A stretch of 64,000 nt of DNA, from assembly GCA_028023455.1 (NCBI GenBank), contig JAQFVV010012491.1:436001-500000 (forward strand), read 5' to 3'. The notes beneath the pieces were generated by a model. That model was not told the origin of the DNA and searched no databases. It saw only the letters and a program-made list of their open reading frames with translations. This stretch comes from Epiperipatus broadwayi. Taxonomy: Eukaryota > Onychophora > Udeonychophora > Euonychophora > Peripatidae. Below are positions 39,451 through 50,135 of this stretch, piece by piece. The translations under genes were made by a program, and so were the position numbers. The stretch's first letter is position 1, and every line of letters begins with the position of its first letter.

Positions 39451-39828
39451 AAGATACATCAGAAAAAACATTAATTTGTTAGCCATGCTTTCCTTTTTCT
39501 AATAAAAAAGAAATGTATAGAATTAATCTAGTTTTAATTAATGTATTTAGAAAAGTTTATTTTAAATTCAAAAAAAATACAAAACAGTATTCAATTAGCT
39601 GTAAGTGATTTCATTTAAAATATTTTATTCACTTCATACACTCAGCTTGAAGTATTTTGAATCAAAATAAAAAGCTTAAAAAAAAATTGAAAACATTTAA
39701 TTAGTAACATGTCATGTAAGGATAAATGAATTAGCATTTTGTAATCATGAAGAAAATAATTTACTCTTGCAACAGAAGCAATTATCTTGATATTGTATGT
39801 TTATTACGTAATTACGATGGGTTACTGT

Positions 39829-39990
39829 TATGTCGTTCAGATTCTGTAAGGTATCTGCAGAAAGCTGCTTTTCATTGCTGAAAAGAATTAAAAGCCATGA
39901 TTGAAATACTACTGGAAAACAGGATCTATCAAAATTAGCAGTAATGTCTTTAGAAAAGTCTGTTAATCAATTTGCTTAAAATCACAAGGA
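39829..39990 (+). pseudogene. hAT transposase C-terminal remnant
   Basis: The frame from about 39847 reads VSAESCFSLLKRIKSHD, one stop, then NTTGKQDLSKLAVMSLEK. This matches the hAT dimerisation block (C/S-E-R-S-FS.LKRIK..LRSTMG...L..L..LSIE). No other part of a transposase was found next to it. It differs from the C-terminus of the element at 20.4 kb, so it is a separate copy or lineage. Confidence 0.7.
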
Positions 39991-40028
39991 AACATTTATA
40001 AAAAAATTGAAAATTTGTAAAATAAAAA

Positions 40029-40200
40029 TCTCTCCATACAGTAGTACCACCGACAGTAATTGATGGATATAAGAAAGTTTGTGCATCCATTGATTACTCT
40101 GGCCTACACTGGGCGGCATTACTCTATGGAGAGTTTTACTTCTGCTACAACAGCTTGTGTTCGCGTACATAGAGAATAGTGATTATGTGATGTTTAGTGT
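40029..40200. mobile_element. MITE family A, short copy
   Basis: Ends TCTCTCCATACAGTAGTACC (40030) and CTATGGAGAGTTTTACTTCT (about 40123). The centre has shrunk to about 50 bases, and the arm sequence TGCATCCATTGATTACTCTG is still present. The right flank continues through CAGCTTGTGT to TGATTATGTGATGTTT (40173-40191), the full outer end of the family. The outer left end is missing. Confidence 0.88.
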
Positions 40201-41415
40201 TTGAAAAGCATTGATTTAATTTTTAAATAATTTAGAAACTACTATTTATATATAAATATTTAATTCCAAAAAAAAAGAGTTATTACCCTTCTCATTAATT
40301 GTTTTACATGTAGCTGTATTGGATACATATTAGATTGAATAGAAAAAAAATGATGCATACATTTGAAAAAAAAATTTAGTAAGCTTAATCAATAAAAATT
40401 ACTGGATAACTTGTTATATAGGTCAAGTTGGAAGAACTTTGACCTTTATATATTTCTTAAGCCTTTTAAAAAGCAATAGCTTCCAATTATCTCATAATAT
40501 TTCTGATATAATTCTTACTGATACCTAGAAATTGTATTTATGTAGTACTATAAGTACTAATAAGGCATAATTAATTAAGATCTCAAGCTAAATATAACAA
40601 TAAGTTTTTTCCCAATTCAAGTAATAGACTTTATCTATGAACTGTGCATAACATAGTAATGAAATCTGGCTGCATGTTTTTCTTTTACAATCAATGCATG
40701 TCAATTGTATGAGAATTTTTTTTATTGTCTAGCTAAGAATAATCAAATATCCATTTACAAAGTGATACTGGAAATTCAGCGGCTGGTTATAAGTCAGATA
40801 TCTGACAGAAGTCCTAAGAATTGCTGAAGAAATTCTCAGCTACATAGAAAAATTCCTAAGTTCTAACTAGCCTGAATTCCAGATATTAGACAAAATGTAA
40901 GGGTAAATTGTGAGAATAAGTTAATAGTAAATAACTTTAAATGAATATATATATCAAGTAAAGTTTCTCAAAAAAAGGTCTATAAAAAATAAAATCATGA
41001 GAATAAAATATAAAAAAGCAGCAAGAACATGAATGTAAATAAAGATGAAATATCATAGTGGGTTAATACCTTTAAATATTAATAGAATTAGAATTTATAA
41101 AATGAGAAAAAAGGTATCACAATTGCAACAGCAACACATAAAGGTTATAAATTATTGAAAAGATCATGATATTGGTATTTAAGGTAATTAAAATATATAT
41201 TATAAGTTTGCATATAATTTACTACATAAAGTTTTTTTTTCCATTGTTGTTTATTTTGTAAATTATATGAAAATAATATTCTTAGGATGGTGAGAAATGT
41301 AGAAGTTTAAAATTAAATTCTTACATTACTTTCCTATAAACAATTACCTTATGAGTACAAAACCAAGTAATTCAAAAATGGAGAGGGATATATTTGTCAT
41401 TTTGATTTTACAGAC
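40201..41415. other. AT-rich spacer, nothing recognised
   Basis: No gene or repeat recognised. Confidence 0.45.
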
Positions 41416-41417
41416 TT

Positions 41418-42089
41418 AAGTAATATTTACTAAGGCAATAAACCTAAAGCATGTGCGGTTGAAAATGCGAAGGTAGGGACCTCTACAGATCTTAACCACA
41501 AGCTTATGTATTGGAAGAAAAGAGGGGAACCGTTCTTTACTTCAACTACTTTCTATATAAATAGGTCAAGCTGAAGCGGTTAGATCTGAAAGCGTGAAGC
41601 TATTCAATACTTCACTGATTAAGTCCACAATTTCTATTATACATTAGTACTCGCGAAATCTTTTGATTTACAATGAGTCAATGGAAAGATCTTATAGTTA
41701 GAAATCTATTATGATAATTTAAAGTTGTAATTATAAATTTATTTAACGCACATTGATTACGCAAGTAATATTTATTAAGGCAATAAACCTAAAGCATGTG
41801 CGGTTGAAAATACAAAGGTAGGGACCTCTACAGGTCTTAACCACAAGCTTACACATTGGAAGAAAAGAGGGGAACCCTTCTTTACTTCAACCTACTTTCT
41901 ACATAAATAGGTGAAGCTGAAGCGGTTAGATCTGAGAGCGTGAAGCTATTCAATACTTCACTGATTAAGTCCACAATTTATATTATACATTAGTACTCGC
42001 GAAATCTTTCGATTTACAACGAATCAATGGAAAGATCTTATGTTATAGTTAGAAATCTATTACGATAATTTAAAGTTGTAATTATAAAT
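41418..42089. repeat. 345-bp unit, two tandem copies
   Basis: Copy 1 is about 41418-41738 and copy 2 about 41763-42089, offset 345 bases. They agree at nearly all positions apart from scattered substitutions and a 5-base insertion in copy 2 near 42040. Each contains CATGTGCGGTTGAAAA, GGTAGGGACCTCTACAG, a TATA-like box (CTATATAAATAGG in copy 1, CTACATAAATAGG in copy 2) and TTAGTACTCGCGAAATC. The unit is less AT-rich than its surroundings. No open frame spans it. Between TGTGCGG (41452) and TTTACA (41672) it has LTR-like ends, but the sequence outside those limits is duplicated as well. Function unknown. Confidence 0.85.
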
Positions 42090-42552
42090 TATTAAAAATA
42101 TATAGATTGTAAACATGAGCAGTTCACTGAAACCTAATGAAAATAACGTGATACAATAGTGGCACTTCTGCTTGTTATACTTTTAATCTGAATCAAATCA
42201 TGGCCAGATAAAATTGGGGAAATTTTGCCAATTTCCAATCTGCTTTGGATTTTTCTTTCAAGTAGTTGATCCATAGTTAATTATCCAATATTTATTATAC
42301 ATGGGTATCTGGCTATTCTCTCATCACTCACCAATACAAGACTGGTAAATAAAACTTTCTTCTTCCTTTTTCTTCCATGAGAGATTATTAGAAAGATCTT
42401 TATTTTCGTTTTTGGAGTGCTTAAAAACTTTTTTCTACTACAATCTGACAAATTGAAAAACTCATAGATGATTTAAAAAAAACACAAAATATCATATTTT
42501 CTTTTTAAAATAACATTTAGATTACAATATTTACATATTTACAATTAATGTT
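42090..42552. other. Spacer downstream of FDXACB1
   Basis: Slightly less AT-rich than average, with no open frame or repeat recognised. Confidence 0.4.
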
Positions 42553-42558
42553 TTTATT
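42553..42558 (-). terminator. Poly(A) signal for FDXACB1-like gene
   Basis: AATAAA on the - strand, about 95 bases beyond the stop codon of the FDXACB1-like exon. It is the first canonical hexamer found downstream. Confidence 0.6.
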
Positions 42559-42653
42559 AGAAATATCTGAAGATTCTTATCAAAAGTTATTTGTTATTAT
42601 ATAAAATTTAAAAGAGACTTAGATCAAACACAAAAATATGTCCACAAGACAAT

Positions 42654-43644
42654 TTACCTGAGTTCTACTTTTAATTCTTGTTCTACTATTCTTCTTAGAA
42701 TCAACTGGAATTCATTTGCTTGCTTTTTACTTAGAGCTTGATCACACGACTGAAATACGAATCGATAACAATGACTTATTCGATTTGTGGTGGAATTTTT
42801 AAATTTTTCAATGCATTGAACAGATTTTACAAGATCTTCTGCAATGTTACGAATAAGATTTAAAAACTGCAATTCATTAAAATCGTCTTGAATCCAAAAA
42901 CTCATATCATGAATATATTGTGGAGGAAACATGCTAGGAATCACATATGTGAATGGAGGTTCATCATTTTGGCTTTGAGTTGTAACATAGGAACTTCTCA
43001 ATAAACGCCAATCACTAATGGGATTCAATTTTAAAATTATTAGATCAAGATTTAGAAGTACAAGTGAATTTAATTTTTCGTTGGAAGGTAAATTATAAAC
43101 ATTTCCAATTGTTATTTCAGTTTCTTGCTGATCAAAAATATTTATAGTATGAGTGTGATTTATAATTTGTTCTTCATCATAAATGCTGCTTAATGGTTTT
43201 AGTAGTAGTTTAAAAGGAGGGAAAATGTCACAAAAAAACTTTTCTAAAATATACACTAGCTTTGAGTTTCCACAAAGAAGTAGCATTTCATAATGTATTG
43301 GCATTGAATTTTCATTAATTTGACATAATTTAAATACATCACCACCAAAAATTTGAAAACAATTCACTTTTGCAGAAAGTTGTAGGACAGTTAATATATT
43401 ATCCAATAAACTCTGTCTTAAATATCCTTTTTCTGAAGTACAGTTATTTATTAAAGTCTTCAAAGTTGCTGCATCTTCTTTAGATATCCAAACTTTGATG
43501 GAATCTTGTTCATTAGAAGCAGAGCTGCTGATAATATTTAAACAGTCATCTGACCAAATATGAAAGGAAAACAATTTCTTAAAGTAATTATAAATCTTAT
43601 TTTTAAAGCATGAAAGTAAACAACAGGAGTCTTTGTTTTCAATT
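42654..43644 (-). CDS. FDXACB1: FDXACB1-like protein, terminal exon
   Basis: An open exon of about 329 codons ending in TAA (42654-42656). The last 100 residues are a ferredoxin-fold anticodon-binding domain, with FPPQYIHDMSFWI, then FLNLIRNIAEDLVKSVQCIEKF, then SHCYRFVFQSCDQALS, and a C-terminal VELR, the fold that ends phenylalanyl-tRNA synthetases. Upstream lies NLDLIILKLNPISDWRLL, the degenerate synthetase-like segment seen in FDXACB1. The glycine-rich active-site motifs of true mitochondrial PheRS (FARS2) are absent, which favours FDXACB1. Family members join an N-terminal Rossmann (DUF2431/BMT5-like) domain to this part; their function is poorly known. The 5' exons encoding that domain were not found. 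The exon starts at 43644, after a strong acceptor, with its first base completing a codon. A 7-base T-run is intact and no frameshift is seen. Confidence 0.86.
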
Positions 43645-43671
43645 CTAGAACAGAAAGAAAAAAATTATATG
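43645..43671 (-). promoter_or_regulatory. 3' splice acceptor of FDXACB1-like exon
   Basis: Read on the - strand: a T/C-rich tract (TTTTTTTCTTTCTGTTC) followed by TAG at 43645-43647. The reading frame of the exon stays open right up to this site. Confidence 0.75.
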
Positions 43672-45039
43672 TATTACATTTAAATAAGAATATGAATACT
43701 TTTAGCACATACTATAATTAAAAAAATTCTAATGAATACATAAAATATGCACATTATTTTACTTAATATAAAAACTGTTGATTAAATCTATTACATATTT
43801 TTATGTTATAATAAACCAAAATTAACGCTTCATTCCAGAATGAAAGTTTTCTGAATAAAAATTATTATTTTTTGATACAACCAAACGATTAGAGGACAAT
43901 AAATATTTCTCATTATAAATAACAATTAGTAGTAAAAATAAATGATTTGTATTCTCTTAAAAAATTATATGATTCATATCTAAAATCATCCTTCATTATT
44001 TATATTTGTTTAGAGGCTAACGATATCCAATAATTTTTAGATATGAATCTTAAGTATAATTAAAGTAAGAAAAATGGTTGGATTAAAGATATTATTATTA
44101 TCTAGTTAAGAGGAGAATTCTAATATAAATATTAAAAATGGTTCAAATATCTCTGGACTGAACTAACTGCTATGAAATTCTTATCTCATAAATTCTAAGT
44201 ATTCTGGAGTCAAATTTTTTACAAAATGTTCTGGAGATTCATGATTGCAAATGACAGTATTTTCTATAATTATATTTATTTTAATTAAATTACCAATAAT
44301 TGCATGATTTTATATAAAAATATACAAAACAAATATGTATTCAAACAGTAATTACATGCAGTAAAATTAATCATAGTTTTGTCGGAATTCTTGGCATTAA
44401 TTAAACTCTTTAACTGACAGATGTGAAACACTGCTCTTCTACGTAGGAAAACAATGTCTACTCCTTCTTAAAAAGAGCAAAAAGTCATGTTATATTTCTT
44501 TTTTAAAATCTAATCATTGCCAGTTTGAAAAAAAAAAAAAAGTCCCGATATTATTGAAATGTCAATTCCTGCCTGTTTTTTTACCTGTCATTTTTTAATC
44601 ATTAAAGTATGTGTCAATACATACAATGTAAATAAACATTGCTTAACTTTATTCAACTGTTTATTTCATAACTTTAAATTATACATTGTGACAGTAAATA
44701 AAGGAACTACACTAATTTGTAATGTTGAGTCAGGGCTAAATCAATGAATCTAAGCCTAACTTAATACGTAATACCAATGTTCGATCATTCACCAACAAGT
44801 GATGGCAAACCTGGTAAAATGAATTATCATTATTTTTATTACAATTTCTTGAATAATTCTGATATAAATCTTTATTCATTGTAACAATCACTAGAAATTT
44901 AAGTTAATGATAGTTTTTTTATAATTATTTCAGATTAAACTCATCCTATCAATATTCATTTTTGAGATTACATTCTTGTTCTTTACTAATATCAAAATTG
45001 GAAAGGAATAAAAATCATTATGCTGCTCTTTCACAAAAC
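43672..45039. other. Probable FDXACB1 intron, nothing else seen
   Basis: AT-rich sequence upstream of the acceptor on the - strand. No further coding exon could be recognised. Confidence 0.4.
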
Positions 45040-45425
45040 AGTAATCAAAAAAAAAATAGTAATAATTCTTTACAACAGCGATATAATCAAATAATAATTT
45101 TATACATTAAAAAGCTTTTTTTTCAGCACTTGCTTTGGTGCCCTTTTCAAATGTTACTAATTTATTTAACATTAACAAATCACCTAACATAAAACCATCC
45201 AGTGTTGATTTTTTAAAATTATTTATGTTATTATTGTTTGTTTTAATTCCATTATTGGACACTGGATGGTTTTATGTCAAGTGATTTGTTAACGTTAATA
45301 GATTAGTAACATTTGAAAAGGGCACCTAAGCAGGTGCTGAAAAAAAGTAAAAAGTTTTTTAATGTATAAAATTATTATTTGATTATATAGCTGTTGTAAA
45401 GAATTATTACTGTTTTTTTTTTTAT
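45040..45425. repeat. Foldback element (family D)
   Basis: Arms about 45040-45215 and 45255-45425. Landmarks: AGTAATAATTCTTTACAACA at 45058 against its complement near 45400; TTTTATACATTAAAAA near 45099 against its complement near 45358; CATAAAACCATCCAGTGT (45189) against ACACTGGATGGTTTTATG (45260). Short central loop near 45210-45255. No open frame. It lies in the probable FDXACB1 intron. Confidence 0.9.
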
Positions 45426-45510
45426 TATTATTATTCTTGTTCTTATATCGATATTTGAATATTCAACTATAAATTATTTTCTTCTTTTCTAAGCTAACTT
45501 AATAAATGAC

Positions 45511-45728
45511 AGTTAATTAACACATACACAGAAAAGGCATATTTTTAAATATTCAGTTTTATTACTACCTAGCATGCTTTCCATATAACATGTTATCATA
45601 TTCAAAGATTATAGTAATATTACTATAAGTTATGAATATGATCTACATAATATATTGAAAGCATGATAAGCAATAATAAAGCTGAATATTTAAAAATATT
45701 CCTTTTCTGTGTATGTGTTCATTAACAG
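45511..45728. repeat. Foldback element (family E)
   Basis: Arms about 45511-45585 and 45657-45728. AACACATACACAGAAAAGG at the left end is mirrored by CCTTTTCTGTGTATGTGTT at the right. AAATATTCAG and GCATGCTTTC/GAAAGCATG follow inwards. The inner 70 bases are also partly self-complementary. Only about 85 bases separate it from family D. Confidence 0.88.
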
Positions 45729-46057
45729 TTGATAATTGAATAGAAATTCTCATTTTTAATTTTATGTATAATTTTTATTTTGTATTCGTAAGAAAAATTA
45801 CAAATAACAAACTTACATACTAATTATTGTAAATTAAGTATTAATTTATTAACATCATGATATTTATTTTGTCATCTGTTTTGATAACTTCTGATATTTG
45901 AAAATTGGAAGCTTTAATAAATTTATAAAGCAAGAAAGAATTCCTCCAACTATTTACTATAAAGCTGGCCCATTATTCATCCAACATGAGTGTATTTATT
46001 TAAGTATAGCTGCATATCATTTGTATGCTAAGTATAGCAACAAGAATAATATAATAC

Positions 46058-46889
46058 AAGAGGGAACCCAAAAATAATCAGAATTTTAAAACTGTATTTA
46101 TTTTTAAGTATTATAAATTTAATCTCTTTCAAATTTCTAATTATTTGATGAAATACACAGATCTATATTTGCAAAGTGATGCCTTTTAATGCCTTTGTAA
46201 TTTTTTAACACCACTTTTAAGTCTACAAAAAAAAAAAAAGAGAGACATTTTTTCATTCGAGAGATAAAAAAAATTACACCAAGTGAGATCAAGCAAATAT
46301 AGCTGCTAGATAAACTGGTTCATGCTGAATTTAATTAAAATGTTGTTTCACACTCTTTTCTTTGTTATAAAATAGGATGTTTAAGTTTTACTGCATCACA
46401 TAAATATTTCAGAATTTGCAGATATAATGCCTGACCATTATGAACTAAATCTGACAAAAAAAATGCTGTTTGCGTCAAAAAAACAAAACAAACAATCAGT
46501 GTTGTTTTGACTTTGGAGTTCACTTGTGATGCTTTTTGGGGATGAGTATATTTAATGTTTCAATTAAACCATTCATAAAATTGTGTTTTTATGAGATCAG
46601 CTTGCTTGTAATCTGTTTTAAGCATTATAAATGTTTTTGTCATTTTCTGTAAACAAAAACAGAATTTAACATTGTTCAAACTTTTCAGTCATTGAAAAAA
46701 TAGACAAATATCCAAAATGCACTGTTACAAAAAAAATGCATTGCATAGCACCACAATTTCACATGGTAATGTCATTTGACAAATTAATGGAGAAAGATAC
46801 TGGCAAGAAGTATGTAACAGCTGAAGCATATATTACAACAAGGGCACAAACCAAAGAACAATTCCAGTTAATTTTGGGTCCCCGCTCAT
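46058..46889 (-). mobile_element. Mariner-like transposon, decayed
   Basis: Terminal repeats: GAGGGAACCCAAAAATAATC (46060) and, on the - strand, GAGCGGGGACCCAAAATTAA (ending about 46887), both followed by A/G-rich sequence ending in AATT. On the - strand, pieces resemble a mariner transposase: YLQILKYLCDAVKLKHPIL (about 46435-46375), like the block before the HHDNAP motif, then CNFFISRMKK (about 46280), like the P.DFFLFP.LK block. The catalytic motifs themselves are not legible. About 830 bases remain where about 1.3 kb is normal, so it is internally deleted. The open frame 46736-46951 on the + strand is a shadow. Confidence 0.65.
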
Positions 46890-47389
46890 ATACATATACA
46901 TACTGTTCTTTTGTTATTAGTTGCCTTTATATTATTGTAGCATTTCAATAAAATAAATTACATTGTTCCTTTAAAATTAAAATAAAACTGATAATCATAA
47001 TTATAAAGCCGTTAATCCTACCATACTAGAAAATAGAAATCAATTACTTCTGTTATATGAATTTTGTTTCCCACAACATAGACTTGCTACACTTCCATTT
47101 TCCAGAAATTAAATTAAAAAAATTATATATTTATCTTTAAAGATTCTAGCCAATTTTTAATGGAGGAGCCATGAATCTTATCAAGGGAACCTGCAGAAAT
47201 AAATTTCAAATTTTAAAATTAGAAATCACTAATTAGATTTATTTTTATATAGACATATTTTTTAAATTTTGATGTCAAAATTTATATATTACCCTACATA
47301 ACATGACCTAATAATCATTGTTTGTTTTATGATTAATTTACATTGGAATTGTAATCATAAGGGAATACTCTTACTTGTTCAATGTTTGC
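46890..47389. other. AT-rich spacer, nothing recognised
   Basis: No gene recognised between the mariner and hAT remnants. Confidence 0.4.
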
Positions 47390-48520
47390 CTTTGTAACAA
47401 TTCTTCATTAAAAATTTAATCTTGAATGGATGTGGCTGATAAAAGTACAAAGTAGATCAGTCAATCAAAAGCAGTGAAGACATCAAAAAATCTGTCACAA
47501 GCAACAGTACTTCATATTTAACTAGAACTGACAGAACAGATACTCATCATTTCAACAAACCAAGTGGCAAGAGGCAGAAAATGTCATGAGAAAAAATTCA
47601 TAAATATGATTCTTCTTACTTGAAATATAGATATGTGTCTTCAGATAATGATCTACCCAATCCTATATGAGTAATCCACTGGCAATAGTTGTCAAATGAT
47701 TGTATGAGGCCTGAAAAATTTAATTGCCATATTTAAGAATAAAAACAATTGAATTTTTTTGGAAGAAAGGCCAAAAAACTAAAATGACAAACTAAGTCCT
47801 TTTTCAAAGAATACTAAATTAAATGACAAATTAATAAAAGCTTCTTTCAAAATTGCTTTATTAATTGCTAAAACAAAAAAACAAACAAATATATAATTGA
47901 TGAAAATCTCATCTTACAAGTAGCAATAAAAATTTGCCAAACTATCCACAGTTCCAAAATATCAAGCCTTTGAAAAAAAATTCCTGTGTCTAATGAAACA
48001 ATTAAAAAAAGAATAGATAGCAATGACAGCAATATCATGTCTATGTTATTATCACAAATTAAGAAAAGTATTGCATTTACCACACAACTTGATGAGTCAA
48101 CTGATAACAAGAATGGTTTTGTCAGATAGTCATATAATTTCCAAATTCATGAAGACTTGCTGTTTTGCAGAAATCTCTCTAATGCAACTAAAGTAAGAGA
48201 TATATTCAAAAAGGTGAATCTAGAAAATGAGATAGAATAGCAAAAATGTATTGGGGTTTGCACTGATGGATCTACAGCTGTCACTAGCAAGATTTATAAA
48301 AGAATTAAAAAAAGTTTGTTCAAATATAAGATATGCTCATTGCATTATCCACAGAGAAAACCTAATATTTTAGCATAAGGAAGACTCACTTAGTAAAGTA
48401 TTATCAGAAGTTTTCACAAAAGTTAGTTATATAAAAAATAATGCACTAATTCAGGAATCTTTAAAATTTTATGCTATGAAATGGACTCCAATTACGAATT
48501 GCTAGGAAAAAGTACTAATA
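47390..48520 (+). pseudogene. hAT transposase, SCAND3/ZBED5-like, decayed
   Basis: Pieces in order: SFKIALLIAKTKK (about 47845), the helix following the BED finger in this family; PVSNETIKKRIDSND then SQIKKSIAFTTQLDESTD (47970-48105), containing the first catalytic aspartate block; IHEDLLFCRNLSNATKVRDI (48150 on); CIGVCTDGSTAVTSK (about 48247), the second aspartate block; then a frame change into RYAHCIIHRENL (about 48330), the H block, and SEVFTKVSYIKNNAL. Several stops and frame changes break it. No C-terminal dimerisation domain or terminal repeats were found. It is a different hAT lineage from the ZMYM1-like element at 17.8-20.8 kb. Confidence 0.85.
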
Positions 48521-49415
48521 TAACCTAAATATCAAATTGCAATCATTTCAAAATAAAATTTACTATAAAAAAAATAAATAGAAACGTTTGAATAAATTTT
48601 GAATATTTTAAGTACATGTACTACACACACACACACACACACATATACACTCATACAACACATAACATGTACATATACATTAATGTTATTAAATTTGATC
48701 TAACAGCGTAATCTTCCATTTTTATCATTAATGACTGATTCTTTTATTAGATTAATATAAAGTTATAGATCTAGAGAAAGCAAATATAGCTATACATTAA
48801 ACATACTTTCCATGACTCTCTTCTTTCTCTGGCCTCATGAAATATCCATTTCAATACATACTCATTACAAGAGTACTTAAATAAATATATACAATTCTCA
48901 CAATGTTTTTGATTCAACAATAAATAATATGGTGATTTACAATTTATTCAAAAATCTAACAAATGTAACAATATATATATAAAGAAAACCTTAAGCACTG
49001 TAACAAAATATTTATACATATTAATTATAAGGTTCATTATGATGAAGGAAGACATTCAAAAAAGCAAATATTTAATAATAACAAATATGAATACATAACT
49101 GGTAACAATAGAATCATAAGTAAAAAATAAATAACTCTAAAAAATTATATTAATTTTTTAATCAAAAAATAGTTGATCACAAAATATTGCTGACTCTCCT
49201 AGCATCTATAAATAGTGTTTCATAATTCTATCTTAAAAAAAAAACTTTGTTATTCTTTTAGAACAAATCCAATATGAAGTTTAATCTTTATATGTATAAA
49301 AAAAGTGGATTATTTGCAAAATGTAAAATAATTCAGACATAGATTAGTAATTGAAAATTTCAAAATTTATGCCTCAAGTTTTTTGTAACAATTATCTATT
49401 ATTGATTTACTTATA
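48521..49415. other. AT-rich spacer with CA microsatellite
   Basis: A CA dinucleotide run lies at 48623-48642 and grades into CATATACACTCATACAACA. No gene was recognised. Confidence 0.6.
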
Positions 49416-49419
49416 TTAA

Positions 49420-50131
49420 AGCACAAGTGCGTGTGCGGCGCAACTGCTCCCAAAAGCTGTAATACAAATACAAATAGCTAACTAAAAATATTAAAACAGC
49501 TGAGCACTTTCAAAGGATCTTGCCTTCATAATCATAGCTTGCTTACGTTTAAATTTATGCAAATATGCTAATTCCATCTTTTTGATAGAGAAAAACACGT
49601 GTCCTTCCTGTTTATGGCATCGCTGTCGCGAGAGATAAATAAAGCCTCTTTGAACTTTCTTTTGAGGTCATGTCTCTCTCTACATACGATGGTAGGATTG
49701 TCCGGAATGCACTCATGGTGACTTGTGCACTGGTGCTGATAAAAAACTGAATAAGTAGACGGATCGTTGCGAGCTCTATTGTACGAATACGTCTACTTAT
49801 TCAGTTTTTTATCAGCACCAGTGCACAAGTCACCACGAGTGCATTCCGGACAATCCTACCATCGTATGTAGAGAGAGACATGACCTCAAAAGAAAGATCA
49901 AAGAGGCTTTATTTATCTCTCGCGACAGCGATGCCATAAACAGGAAGGACACGTGTTTTTCTCTATCAAAAAGATGGAATTAGCATATTTGCATAAATTT
50001 AAACGTAAGCAAGCTATGATTATGAAGGCAAGATCCTTTGAAAGCGCTCAGCTGTTTTAATATTTTTAGTTAGCTATTTGTATTTGTATTACAGCTTTTG
50101 GGAGCAGTTGCGCCGCACACGCACTTGTGCT
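49420..50131. repeat. 712-bp near-perfect palindrome
   Basis: Two arms of about 343 bases (49420-49762 and 49789-50131) flank a spacer of about 26 bases. By eye I find three mismatches between the arms, near 49506, 49657 and 49717. Two of them are A/G at CpG-like positions. The ends AGCACAAGTGCGTGTGCGGC / GCCGCACACGCACTTGTGCT are flanked on both sides by TTAA (49416-49419, 50132-50135). This fits a TTAA duplication, though TA or extension of the palindrome cannot be excluded. It has more G+C and CpG than its surroundings and no useful open frame. It is likely a young foldback transposon. Confidence 0.93.
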
Positions 50132-50135
50132 TTAA

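Noticed and set aside
41600-41690. Hammerhead ribozyme in the 345-bp repeat
   Set aside because: CACTGATTAAGTCC and CGCGAAATC vaguely resemble core halves, but CTGATTA lacks the invariant G-A of CTGANGA and no stem II connects the two parts.
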